A stretch of DNA of 64,000 nt, taken from the NCBI GenBank assembly GCA_000727475.1, contig KL647289.1:394636-458635 (forward strand). The letters run 5' to 3'. The notes under the pieces were generated by a model that had not been told where the DNA came from, did no database searches, and saw nothing but the letters and a program-made list of their open reading frames with translations. The DNA is from Sarcocystis neurona. Lineage: Eukaryota; Apicomplexa; Conoidasida; Eucoccidiorida; Sarcocystidae. Positions 12,564-25,418 of this stretch are shown here, one piece after another (within the stretch, counting starts at the first letter, position 1; every line of letters starts with the position of its first letter). The position numbers and the translations under genes were made by a program.

Positions 12564-14138
12564 ATGGAGGCGGAACGTTCAAAGAAGAAAAGTGCAAATG
12601 TTGCCCCAGTGCCTGTCTCTCCTAAAGCGGGAGTTATCGCCGCCGTCTTCAGCCAGAAAGGATCGGGTAGATGCCACGATTTACACCCGCTCATACCCTC
12701 AGCTGGGGTTGCGAGCGCTCGTGATCGCTTCACTGCTCGTGATGCTATACAATGTGACACACATGAGTCTCTCACATCCCGCAGCGTGGACTCACATAAA
12801 ACAACATCGGCAGCAGCGTTTGGTCTGCCAGGAGTTCAACGTGGATTGTTAAGTAGGATGCGATCAGCAGGACGCGCGACGGGGACTCAAGATCAAAGCG
12901 TAGGGAGCCTCCTGTCTAACCAGTTTCCGGCGACATCTATAGGCCGTTTTCTACTACAGCAACAAGAAAAGATCTACCGAGGTGTGTACTCAAAACCTCT
13001 GGGTCGTTCGGTGCCGCACAGCGATGTCCAGCTTCCAGACCAAGATGACTGTTTCCGTTTCGGCATCAAGCAGTCTACGGACGAAGTCGACGCAGCAAAA
13101 AAACTTATCTTTGCGCCTGTTCCCGAACCCACGCAGAAGGAGCTCGCCCTTTACAAACAAACTCATCATGCGTATTTACCTGGCGAGGCAGTTGATCGGG
13201 GCTACGCAGTTAAACATATTGATATGCGTACGTACTGCTTTGGGAAAAAAAGTTCATCCGACGGTTGTACTGACGCAAAACAGTGTATTAGCTGGAGCGT
13301 AGATGGTGAGGGGAGTAAAATTGTATCGAAAGCCGTCGAAGACTACCACATGATTCGTCACCCTGAGGTGGGAAAGTGCACAAGAAGTGCCGCAGGGCGG
13401 CCCCCTGTTCCCGCAGGTTTCTCCTTCGGTCTCCCGACAGCACAGGATGAGGCATCTGCAGAGGAGTGTCTCAAGATGTGCACTCCCAATGAACGCCGAG
13501 GAAAGCCAGCAACCACGAACAACACTATTCTCGAGCACACGGAAAAAGACGCCACCACAGCAAAGTCAGCAGGAGTCGACGAAAGAGCCTTCGGTATTCC
13601 AAGTGTTCGTACCGATATCAAACCTCCCAAAAGAAGGCCCACCGATGACCACGTGAATTACGGCGATGAACCTGCAATGGGCGAACTTCTCTTCCCGTCG
13701 CCATTGATGGCTTATGATGTCAAAGATGAAGACTTTCTGGTGCAACATTCTAAAGATCAAATTCAACGTGTACTCAGACGTTCTATGAGGTCTAATGGTG
13801 ACGACGCAGAACTCGTGTATAAAGCCGTAGACCTTGCATTTGAGAAGGCGACGAATGACAATGGAAGCAAACATGCGAAGGAGAAAGAGGCGAGTAGAGC
13901 TGACGTGAATGGCTCACGCGAGAGACCCCCTAGCGCCAGTTCTAAACGGCCACATGATGCAATAGGCGGGAGCCGCCAAAGTTCGACAGAAGACGGAGAC
14001 GAGCCAACAATTTCCCTTGCTGATGTCCTCGAAGCGTATGCAGCTTTGATCAAAAAGAAGGTTGCACTAGAGTCTCGAAGCATCACCCAGGCGCCGGAAC
14101 TCTACACGAGGCAGTCTCCTCTTACAACTCTTTCTTAG
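12564..14138 (+). CDS. CFAP21/EFHB-like axonemal doublet protein
   Basis: This single-exon ORF encodes 524 residues. The start ATG lies in CAAAATGGAG, a good apicomplexan context, and the stop is TAG at 14136. The diagnostic blocks, in order, are FLLQQQEKIYRGVYSKPLGR, FRFGIKQSTDEVDAAKKLIF, KTHHAYLPGE-type text (here TQKELALYKQTHHAYLPGEA), a YCFGKK block, and AFGIPSVRTDIKPPKRRPTD followed by NYGDEP (about residues 342-370). This succession of FG-containing motifs ending in FGxPxxRxDxxxP and NYGDE is that of EFHB/CFAP21, a microtubule inner protein of motile-cilium doublets. In a coccidian only the microgamete is flagellated, so male-gamete expression is inferred. The C-terminal EF-hand region is degenerate: a KATNDNG stretch is separated by about 45 low-complexity residues from ISLADVLEAYAALIKKK, so calcium binding is doubtful. 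Confidence 0.88.
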   Translation: MEAERSKKKSANVAPVPVSPKAGVIAAVFSQKGSGRCHDLHPLIPSAGVASARDRFTARDAIQCDTHESLTSRSVDSHKTTSAAAFGLPGVQRGLLSRMRSAGRATGTQDQSVGSLLSNQFPATSIGRFLLQQQEKIYRGVYSKPLGRSVPHSDVQLPDQDDCFRFGIKQSTDEVDAAKKLIFAPVPEPTQKELALYKQTHHAYLPGEAVDRGYAVKHIDMRTYCFGKKSSSDGCTDAKQCISWSVDGEGSKIVSKAVEDYHMIRHPEVGKCTRSAAGRPPVPAGFSFGLPTAQDEASAEECLKMCTPNERRGKPATTNNTILEHTEKDATTAKSAGVDERAFGIPSVRTDIKPPKRRPTDDHVNYGDEPAMGELLFPSPLMAYDVKDEDFLVQHSKDQIQRVLRRSMRSNGDDAELVYKAVDLAFEKATNDNGSKHAKEKEASRADVNGSRERPPSASSKRPHDAIGGSRQSSTEDGDEPTISLADVLEAYAALIKKKVALESRSITQAPELYTRQSPLTTLS

Positions 14139-17100
14139 CTTCTTTTTTCACTGATGTCCCGCCGTCTGTGGCGCCATCTTCTGTGTCCTCGAATCACACA
14201 TGTAAACAACGCTTGTCTCTATTAATCTACACTCCACAGTTTGATAACGGGTGTATCAGGAAATGAAATTTGAACTAGTAGCCTGACGCGATCTAGATGG
14301 AGCAGCTTAGCGATACGTGCGTCATACCTCTGGGGGGCCATCAGTGCGAAACTGCATTTCATGTGGGTTTTATTACAGTGAAATGTTGACGTCCACCGGC
14401 CACAGAACTAATTGCTGTTCGCTTTACCGTACGTATACACACCTGCTTGTGTCTACCCTAAGATGATGTTCATTAGCTCAGACGCACACGGTTTTGTCTT
14501 ACTCCACAGCATACTTGTAGATAGTCATATTCGGTGCTGCTAAGAAATCACTTGGGACACAGTGTATACGCTGCCGCCTGCGTGCAGAGCATTCGCACAT
14601 ATGGGAAGCGAGTTGCGAAGGGAGCGGGCGCTCGCCGAACTTGACGTGTATCGCGAGAGAGTGTGATAACGTCTCAGTCTATCGAAATTTCTTCAGAGCA
14701 TCGCAACTTTGTAAACAAGCGTCATCTACGTTAATCCACCAGGTGGCATTCCACGAACCTGCTCCTCAGAGGTGTGCTCTGGAGGTTGTAGCCACTATCT
14801 AGAGGTATTGTGCTGCGGATGCTCCTGCTGTGCTGTGCTCGAGTTGAAAGGGTTTGCGTTGTTGTCGAATGCTGCTTTTACGTTGACAAAGGTGAACAAC
14901 GCCATGTATCAGTTTCATGGAGCAGAATCGCCAGCACAACAGCGACATAAATGCAGTTTGCTCTGGGCAGTGCGGAAGAGGCTGATCTCCTAAGCTGCCT
15001 GAACAACGTAAGCTGTACAACGCTACGAGGGTTGATGCTCGTCGGTGTCCTGCGTAGCATGTCACTTGCAACACTTGAACATATACGTAGACAGCGCACA
15101 TGCACGTGGAAAAAATCGGGCAGTGTGCCTCACTCGACATATCGACAAGTGCACCGAACACCAATCTTGCGTGCTCTAGCCTAATTCTTTGTTGTGCGTG
15201 CAACGGGGCAACTCCCGAACTCCGTTATCATGCGGCAGATCATGACCCACCAACGTGTGCAGCTGCAGCTGTACTGTATATGTAGACACGCGTATGCAGG
15301 GGGATATCTCCATTTTTCAGATGGGTGGCTATTGGAAATCTTAGTAAAGCTCATCCGAAATGTGCAAGTGGCAGCTGTAGGTCTTAGAAGTGCTGTTCAA
15401 GATCCTTCCTGCTATGCCAGTTCTCCCTTTTTTTGTGTACGCACCGACTACACTCAAGCTGACAGATACAGACGGGAAGGTGTCGAAACTTGATTCAAAC
15501 ATTTAAAAACGGTCTAGCATGACAGCAACACCTGTCGTAGCGCCCGCTGGAGGAAATTAGATATACTGTAAGGCGCTTTTGTAAACGTTGGGAAAGGCAA
15601 AAAATTTTACTCGTATACTGTATGCATGAATACCACGTGAAGGCCGAATGCTAAATAGTTCTGCCAGTCGCACACGAAGCTTCACAACGTCCGTGTGTAT
15701 ACACATATTCTCCTCATCTATAATATGGAAGCATAGGAGTACAGTACTGCTACATGTGTAGCAAGGCCATATAACATGGATATATTTTTACACGCCGACG
15801 GTTCATCGACCCGCTTTAGATCCTGTCGGTTCTCTAGCATGAGCGCGTGCCTACATTGTACCACATGAGGCACACCCTGGCGCGTTTACCTGTATCTCAA
15901 CGAACTCGTATTTATTGTCTGCAATTGACGTGGCGTTGGCGGAATACACGTGAAGTGACCACCGATCAGCTGCCCGGCGCAGATGCCTGCCTGATCATAC
16001 AAGTGCTACCTGCGGCTCACTGCTTTCCACATTTCCTCTGAGTCTTCGCAGTGCTTCAGAATAACAAAGGTCTTTTTCTTCTCGGTAGTGACCTGCTGGT
16101 GTCCAATAGGGAAGCCCTCAGCACGGCCCCTTAAGCGTGTGCTGTCAATATAAACAGCAGAGCGGGACAAAGCAGCAACGTCGAGGTGTAGTCGGATGAA
16201 TTTTACCCAGACATTGGAAAACCCTTTTTCGTGTTCGCAGACTGGTTGGATTCTGTGTTTCCTCTTTGTACTTGAGCTCGCAACGGTTTAGATCGTGGAG
16301 ATGGCCTCCAACCACACAAGAGACATTCAGTTCTGCTAAGCACAACGGGTAATCTGTCGTGATCACAGCGGTCAGGTGGCGGCGTCCTTCTATATTTTCT
16401 TTCCTATGTGACTGACGGATGCTTTTATGTGGATACGTGCCTTTCAATACTGAGTGCTGCTGTCGCTGCGGGTGGAGCCTAGTACACGACACTGAGGAGA
16501 CTATGCTGATTCAATGATTCCGTAAGGAAAAGATTTTAATGCGCGTTCAAAGTTGACGACGGCTATCGTTGTCGCCTCTATTTCAGGTGGGTATACGCGA
16601 AGGCGTGTCCATCTGGTGATGTTAAACAGGAATAAATGTATGCATGTCGGGAAACATACATATATATATGTATATGTACGCTTGTGTTTATGTGCAAATT
16701 TGGAAACACATACATATGTGATATATATATATATATATATGTATCTTTATATGGTATATGTGTGTAGAGAGTGTACAGCTCGCTGTCTAGCTGCTGGGGG
16801 GACTGGCTGGTTGCATGAATTTCCTGTTTTGTAGTAGGTGGCCAGTTTACCACGTGTCAATGCAGTACATGACTTCTGCGAGACCGGGCTGCAACGGCTA
16901 ACTAGTCAGTCAGACGTGAAGAGAGCAGAAAGCACCAGAAGGATGAATACGAAGCCGGCAGGAATAGTGCTCACTTTCCATTTATCGGCACTGAGACGTT
17001 TTGCTAATATGGGCGCGAGCCCATATTCGCAGGAGCGAGCGAAAATCTCATCCTTAACTCAAAAGCACATTCACTGATCATAGAATCACGTCTGAACTAC

Positions 17101-20100
17101 GGTCCATGACCTGCTGGATTCTCCTCATTTCAAGTTCTTTTCCGGCACGTCCGTTCTGCCGTGCCACCGCCGATGGCGCGGCGATGAAACCGGTTGCTTC
17201 GCGAAGCATTGATGCTGTTACGTATGTGAGTGCTGGTGCGTCCAGTTGTGGTAAGTATTTAGGTGGTGGACATGTGCGTGAGCTCCGGCGTCTGGAGCTC
17301 AGGCCGGCGAACGAGGAAAAGTGTCATCGCAGCTTGACATGCGCTTTTAATTCTGTGCAATATTCCTTTTTTCTCTAATTCTTGGCAACTACTGTCCCTT
17401 TTTTATAGTCCTGGAGCTACCTCCCGTGCTTACAGCCCCGTCTTCCTTCCATACTGTGGATGCTTTTTTACCTTGAGGCGGTTTTGGAGAGTTGTCTGTC
17501 GTCGTCTCCCTTCACATGCACATCCTGTTTTGTGCAACTTCTCCCCTTTCCCGCTGGCAAAACTTAGTTATTACTTATTCTCCGCAGTGTAGTCTCCCGC
17601 CTGTAGGCCCCGTAGTCCTTCATTCGCGCTGCGTGCTTTATTGATCCCGTTGGTATCCCGCCGATTACCTTCCGCTACGTACTTTCCCGGTTTCGTTTCT
17701 CCCTGCGGAATTCCTCGACTTTCACCTCTCCACCGTACCTTGGTACTGCCTTGCCCCCTATATTTTCGAATACAACCTTCACGAAGCGTATTTCTCTGCT
17801 TGTGCCCCTCCGGCATTAGTTCTGTGTGTGACGCATCTCGTTGTCCACTATTCTCGTCCGCAGTAACTTGTAAAGGCTAATTTTACCAGTGCGTTCTCCT
17901 TTAATTTCCCTCTCCGTCGTATCCGTTGCCGCGTTCAGCTGCACAGGGAACGGTTTCCTCTGACGTATGTAGATTCCCTGTAAACACCGCTGGAGCTCGC
18001 TGCGGGTAGCCGATTGTCTGTTCAAGTGCATGGTATTTCCGTCCCTACTTCGCCTAGGTCTCTTCTGGAGAGGAAATTGGTCTGATCGCACACGCAGAGA
18101 TTTTGACGGACGCCGGGTGCATCTTTTGTTCTATTGTCATATGATGCATATAGAGCGGTCTTAAACGCTGCGGCGGCATGTGTACATACACGTCTAAATT
18201 TGTTTCCCACTTTTAAACGTGTTTTTCGCGTATGTAAGTTGCGGCCACCTTTTCGGGTGGTTTTCTATTCTCAATGTAGGTAGGAGATCGTCTGGTGATA
18301 CAGTTGTGTTCCAAACGCCGGAACCTGTCTGCTGCTCAAAAGAAGTTTCCCGCAAGCACGTGTGCGCCTCAAAGCTGGCGCTGCTGCTACCATTTTTTAA
18401 CGTTTCTTCCTCCTCTGTCGCTATACTAATTTTTCCATTCCGCGTCGTTCCTCACAATTTGTAGATGTTACGATATGGAGAACTCGTTTTGCGAGACTTC
18501 CGTTCTCGTTTGATTTCCACCAGATATCACGCTGGGCACAGATGCACCTCGCCGGTCCAACATCGTGGAACCGCGTAACTTTCGCTTTAGCAATACTCTA
18601 ATAACTGCCGTCAATTTTTTCCGTGCTGCCTCGCAGCCCCTCTTTTGGTTGAACTGCGCGTACTGTTGCGAATGAAACGGTCCCCTCGTGAAATTTTCGA
18701 CGTTTGTTATGATTGTGCACACATGCATTTCTCCGTATATGCATAAATCTAATACACTAGTGGTTCCCTCGCAGTTTCCCGTGCGTCAAGTGGCCTGCTT
18801 GACGTAGAATTTCTGCGGAAGGACGACTGGGATCTTCTTCGATTATCCCGCTCTCCTCTGAGCTCTCCCCCGACGAGCAACGAAAATTCGACCGCGGGAT
18901 ATAACGTTGACAAGCTCAGCAACGTCTTCCAGCGTTGCAGAAGTGGAAAGCCTCTGCGCGCAGAGAAACTGTCACGGGAGTCGTCCCCGCGCGAAAGGCT
19001 CGACTTTCGGGTTGAATGAGTTGAATATTTTTCAACAAGAAGGGAGCACTGAGCCGACCAACTTGAACGTGCGGAAAAGTATCCTCCGTGGGCGTCCGGG
19101 CCTTCTTGATCAAGACGTTTGTGTCGGATGTGTTTATTGACGGGACACAAGTCTTATTTCTCTTATCAGTTCTCTTCACCCCGCAGCTGCATTCTCCCCC
19201 GCAACACGCCTGTGCAGAACGACGAACCTTTTCTCGCACTGCACCCCGGGGTCTTTCTACAAGAAAGAAATTCCTTTTTGTGCCGTGCTATCCCTCTCTA
19301 AGGACAGGGACGGATTGCTCCTTTCCTCCTCCTCCGTCCCGCCTTGCCCAATTCCTCGTCGTCGTATCTGCATCCTTCTTGAACTACACCGAAGAAGCCC
19401 TTTTTTCTCTCGCACTAGATTTTCACATAATTCTTCTTTACGTGGATGAGAATTTGCGAAGTTTTGTTGCTGCAGCAGCTGTGAGTCCTCGGTTCCTCTC
19501 TTTCCTCAGGAGCAGTACCCTTTTGGTGTACCTGTCTTCCATCTGAAGAATACTCCCATTTTCCGCTGCCACAACAACAAGTGACTGAAAAACTCCGTTC
19601 TTTTTCAACTCTGCCGCCTTCCTTTCATTTCTTCCCGTGTTGTGTTCATTTATCCCCTTCCTGCTGTTCTTCTCCTCTTCCTCTCGACGCTTCCACCTCG
19701 CCTTTTCATCTGTCGCGCCTCCCTTCTGTGCGTCGCGGTCGCGGCAGCTGTGAAACGGATAATTTCCTTAAAGAGCAGTGATGGACGCCTCTTTAGGAGC
19801 TCGTTCTTCCTTTTCTCCTTGAAAAAAAGAAATTTCATCGAACACTTAACTTCCTGAAGCTGCAAGAGGCCGCGCTGCAGAGGAGAAGAAGTTGGAGAGT
19901 CAGCAGGAGGACGGAGCATGCATTTCCTCGCTCTCACACACAACCGGAAGCAGCACCCTACGTGTATATGAATGTTTGATGGTCTTGGTCACTTTTTCTT
20001 GAATTTCTACTCGTTGTAGTAGGGAGAGGAGGAGGACATGGCCTGCGACGGTAATAACGAAATAGCGGCAGTTTTGGGTGTGTGACACGGGTCTACATTC

Positions 20101-20986
20101 GGCAGAAGCTGGGTGGAACAGGAAAGAACTCGACGAACCAGTTAAATAGAGAACCGAATCTTCTCGACTTCATGAAATTAATTTAGCACCCGCGCAAGGG
20201 AGGAGATTTCCTTGCATGCGCAGGTGTGACACTCCCAGGACGCCTCTCCCTCTACAGTCCGCACGTACGTTTCTCCTGGCATTGCTACATATCTGCGCAT
20301 GGGAACACATAGACGTTGAATACCGCAGACATACGTGAGCCAGTTTTCTCTACGGATACAGGAATATCCTCCGCGCATATACGTATATACCACACTGTAT
20401 ATGGGTGTCCTCATATATATATATATATGTATATATGTTTGTATAGGAGTATTGATAGCTTTGTGCTGCTCTTCCTGCTCGTCCTATCGAGTACGCAGAC
20501 ATGTATATGTGTGTAGAGATACAAACACGAGTCTAACTCTACTGATATACACGTTTCTTTTGCGGCACACACATCTACCTATATACCAATATATATATAT
20601 ATATGAGTCATTCTTTACATGCGGTACACAAATATCAATACGTGTGTGTGTGTGTGTACGTGAGTTTATAGAGAGAGGTATACTCTATACGTTTCACTAT
20701 TTCGACAAGTGTGGATCTCCTGTCTTGCTGCACACGTATATATGTCTCGAGATTTCCTTCTATCACACACAGCAGTGGGTGTATGTCTCCTTGTCTCTCT
20801 TGCAATAGTGACGCCGTTTTATGAGTGTGTGTGCAGGAGAAAGTATACGGGAGTGTCCCGTTGCATATATATGTATACACACTTCTTTGTTTTACAGTCT
20901 CTCAGTTCAAGCGAGATTGTATGAATATATACGTATGCGTAGGCGATTCTTTCTTCGGTAGTCTCCTAGTCAACAAGAGAAACACC
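14139..20986. other. Intergenic, no gene recognised
   Basis: This is nearly 7 kb of mainly unique sequence between the EFHB-like stop and the start of the next gene. ORFs are at most about 150 codons and none shows a recognisable domain. Short TA microsatellites occur near 16665-16745 and 20410-20610. The pyrimidine-rich stretch 19300-19850 gives Ser/Leu/Phe-rich ORFs that look like chance. Confidence 0.6.
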
Positions 20987-23900
20987 ATGGGTGGCGACGC
21001 GTCTCCACCTGCCGCAGGCAGCGACAGTAGCGACGAAGAAACGCTGCTGTCGCATCGCTTCAAAGGGCAAAAACGGCCCCCCGCCGCTGCTTCCTCTTTG
21101 TCCTCATCTTCCTCGAGTGGTGCTGGTGGAAGTGCGACTGCCTCCTCCTCGTCCGCCTCCTCCTCCTCCTCTTCGGCTGCTGCTGCTGCTTCTGCTGCAG
21201 CTGGTGTTTCTGTCCCGCCTTCTCCTGCTCCTCGCCCCCGTGGGAGCGGCGCAGACGCCCCAGCAGCAGCAGGAGAAGCGCGCGTTACGGGCAGCAGCAA
21301 CAGCAGCGATGACGACGAGGATGTTCCCCTCCGCGGCAGCAGAGGAGGTGCAAAAGGAGCAGAAGCAGGAGGGGGACGAGGAGCTGCTGCTGCTGCTGCT
21401 TCCGCGCCTCCTGGCTCGGGCGAAAAGAAGCGGCCGGCGGGGGGCAGCAACAGCAGCAGCATCGGCGAGTCGGCATCGGTGGCGGCAGCAGCAGCAACAG
21501 CAGCAGGCAGCAGCAGCAGCAAGGGCGGCGCGGCAGCAGGCAGCGGGGACGGGTCTGTGAACAAGAACAGCAGGAAGAGGGAAGGGACGGCTACGACTGC
21601 GAGCCGGCAAAAAGGAAAGAAACAGAAGAAAACAGCGACGTCGGAAGAGGAAGGAGACAGCGCCCAAAATGCTGCAGACTCCGGCTCTTCTTCTCCCAGC
21701 GACCACGACGAGGAAGAGGACGAGGACTATACAGAGGAAAAGACAAAGCGGGGCAAATCCGCGCGAGCAAAAACTTCTACGGTGATGCTCCCCCCAAACT
21801 GCCCGTGCACGATCAAATGCATGCCCTCCCTACGTTATATATGTATATATGTAGTTACAATAATCACCTATCCATACAAGTGTATATATATATATATACA
21901 CGCATATGACAGATATATGTACACACACGCAGACGTACATGCATATAGACATACACGTGAAGAAATATCTACACCTTTGCATACGCAGATTATATATATA
22001 CACTTGCACATATATATATGATTATATGCATGTGTAGGTTCCCGTAGGGGAAGGAAGCTTCGTGCAGCCGGGATGATAGTATACTGACACAGATGCATGT
22101 AGGGGGGAGAACGTAGCGGTATGTGATTTGAGAAAAGGAAAGGAGGAAGATCCTGCGAGGGAGCTGCGAGACATGAAAATTATATGCTCCTCTTCAAAAC
22201 TTCACCTAACGTAGAAATTTGGCCTTACACCCCCTCTGCCATTCCCACCGTCCCTACGACCTGTATGTGTACATACACACCTACAGAACGTTGCATTCGA
22301 TATATATAGATAGATATTTGTATGTATATATATGTCTCTCTCTATCTCTCATTATATATGTATACAGAGAGGGAGATGGGAACAATGTAGCGGGCTTGCA
22401 CAGGGCTCCCCCCTCCATTTACAACACACACAGATGTACATATGCACCTAAGAGAGAGATAGCGAGACAGAGAAATAAAGGAAGATGCACACCTTCACGC
22501 ATATATATATATATGTATGTATAGGGAGAGAGACATTTTAAAGAGAGCAAGAAGAGAGACAGACGCGTCGTCGCTGTCTGAAGGTAGATTTGTGGAAAAC
22601 TGTTCATTTCTACATATTTGTAGATATGTGTGTGCACAGGTATATGGCGAGAGAAAATGAGAGAAAAGTGGACCGGCAGGTGTCTCTTCTTCAGAGTCAG
22701 AGGGAGGAAAACAGAAAAGAAAGGGAAATGTAGAAGTAGATGTGTCTGCAGGCGTAGACGTTTGTGTATATATACGGCGTAAAGATTTAGGCCACCACTT
22801 GTTTACGGAGATACAAGCTGACGCCTAGAAATCTATGGAAGTAACTACGTACGAATTGCCGTCGTCGCACCACATCTTGACAAGCCTACATATATATATA
22901 TATATATATGTATGTACACGTATGAAAGTACGTATGTTCAAATATATGCCAGCCGACAGCTATCTACATACATATATATATATATAGGTAGGAGTAAATG
23001 TCGCGAACTCCTCAGTATATGTGTTGTTGTTTTCTCTTTGTGTGTGTGTCCATAGATAGGCAGGACTTTATTTCTCGATATGTATATATATATGTATGTA
23101 TAAATGTGTTTGTGGCCGTTAAAGGCCAATTATACGACAAGAGAAGGGCACGCAAGGTTCGTATTTACTTGTTAATTTCCTCGAGAAAACGAAGAACTAC
23201 GCTGTCTGCAGTGAGGTGAGAGGATGTTGTAGAATCTTGTACCTACGTCAGTACCTCCACACTCAAGTTTATACACATATTCGTCTGTACATAGGCATGT
23301 ATGGCTATACCTACGTGCGTATGTATATACAGAGAGAGAGATGCGTGTGTGTGTGTGTATTAGTACTTGGCTACAGTGGGGTGAAGTGTATGGATGTATA
23401 CACGTCTCTACGCTTCTTCTGTCCCTGTAGACACGCCAAGATACGACCAGCTGTAGACGCAGAGCTAACAATATATTCATATTTTTATCGACGTGACAGC
23501 AGTAAATATACTGGGGCCTCAGCAGATCTTGATATCCGGCCTCGCGACTATTATCTGCGGAAGCGTCCCTACGTTTGTTCGCAACGTAGGAACACGTTAG
23601 CCAGGAAGAAGAAGAGGGACAGAAAGAAGAAGAGGAAAGCGGCAGTGTGTTGGTGGGTGTGTTGGTGCAGGGAGGACGCGGGGGAAGAAAGCCGGCAGCA
23701 GAGAGCGGCGCAGCGAAGAAAAAGGAGACAGATGCTGACAGTGCGACAGCACACGTCGGAAGGGGAGGAGGCGGCGGAAGAAAGAGACAGGAAGAAGCTG
23801 CTGCTGGGACGGGAAGTGGGAGACGCGGACGAGGAGGTGCAGCGGCAGCAGCCAGAGGGAAGCGAGGGAAGGCTGGCGGGGGAGGCGGAGGAGCCGCAGG

Positions 23901-24408
23901 TTCGAGGAAGTCCGGCGCAGCAGCAGCCGCGCGCCCCAAAGGCGCCACCCGCGGTCGACGTGGCGGTGGAGGAGGCGGCAGAGGAGGCGGAGGCGCAGGG
24001 GGCGGGGGTCGCGGAGCTGCGCAGGCGGCGGCAGGGGGAACCCGTGGCAGAGGCGGCCGCAAGCAGAAAAAACCGGATGAAGAGGAAGAAGAAGAATTGC
24101 CGAACGATGCGCGGAAGTACTTCAAGGAAGGACAGAAGCTCATCACTCCACCTAACGTGAGAGGAAAACAGCAAACGGGAAAAACAAATACGCTTCTCCA
24201 CTTCTTCAACTCTCCGCCCCTGTCTCTCTCTTCCATCCTCTTCATTTCTCTCCGCTGCGCGTACATACATATATATACATGTATATCTGTAGGTGGTGAT
24301 GAACCTGTATAGATCGATACATATACATATATATGGAGGTGGTGGGGAAGTGTATCAACATATCATATATATGTAGATGGGCGAGTGTGTATATACGCAC
24401 GCATATGC

Positions 24409-24449
<41 letters not shown>

Positions 24450-25378
24450 CATACATACATATGTGTAGATGGTGGTAAGTGTATGTACGGACATTTACAT
24501 ATGTATATATATATATATATATGCACATATCTATATATATATATACAGATGGTGGTGAGTGTAATTGTGGACGTATACATATATATATGTATGTGTATGC
24601 AAATGGTGGTAAGCGTGTAGGAATGGACAAACATATATATCTATCTATATAGATATATATGTGGATGGTGGGGAGTGTATGTATGGGCATATATATATAT
24701 ATATAAATGTATGTGTAGATGGTAGTGTAAGTGTACGTTTGTGTCTGCTCCTGGCATGACGAAGGAAGCGGGGGAGTTGATACAGAAGGTGACTGGCCTT
24801 TGTTTCACCGAAACTGTTGCACGGCGGACGAGTTTTGAAAGTACTTTTTACTGCGAATATCCGTATGTCCTCTACTTCTTATGTTTGTACGCCTTTCTCT
24901 TTCTTTATCTCCCCTTATATGTCTCTTTGTGTGTACCACTATATGTCCACGTGCGTGTCTGTGTGTATCTCTGTATCCGTGTCTTGTTCTCTAGATATGG
25001 ATTTCCCTGTTTTCTCTCTCTCTGCTTCTCGGGCTCTCCGATGTTTCTTCGACACCGATTCCGCTTTTCACCAACCATAGCTTTCCGCAGAAAAGTCTGT
25101 ACCGCTGCGATTACGTTCTTCCCTTTCCGCGCCGACCACCTTTTCTCTTCGCAGGACTGTTCTGGCGAAAAGAGAGTGTCGTCGTCGCGTGTCTCAGCCA
25201 CCGGGTTCTGCTGCTGCTACGCTGCGCTGCTGCTCTGCTGCTGATGCTGCTGCTGTTGCTGTCGCGTTGCTGTTGCGTTGTTGTTGCATTTCGTTGCAGG
25301 GGGAGGGCACGCGCGCCTTCTACGAGTCTCTCTACGAAGAAAATCCGAACAGCCTAATAGCTCTCAAGTATGTACTGG

Positions 25379-25418
<40 letters not shown>

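Noticed and set aside
17571..17816. Gly/Arg/Asn-rich minus-strand ORF resembling a degenerate repeat protein
   Set aside because: No real internal repeat on inspection, no ATG context or splice support.
23172..24266. 364-codon minus-strand ORF, Pro/Ala-rich
   Set aside because: It is antisense to the RGG-rich exon 2, whose plus frame has matching splice borders and leads into a conserved-looking module.
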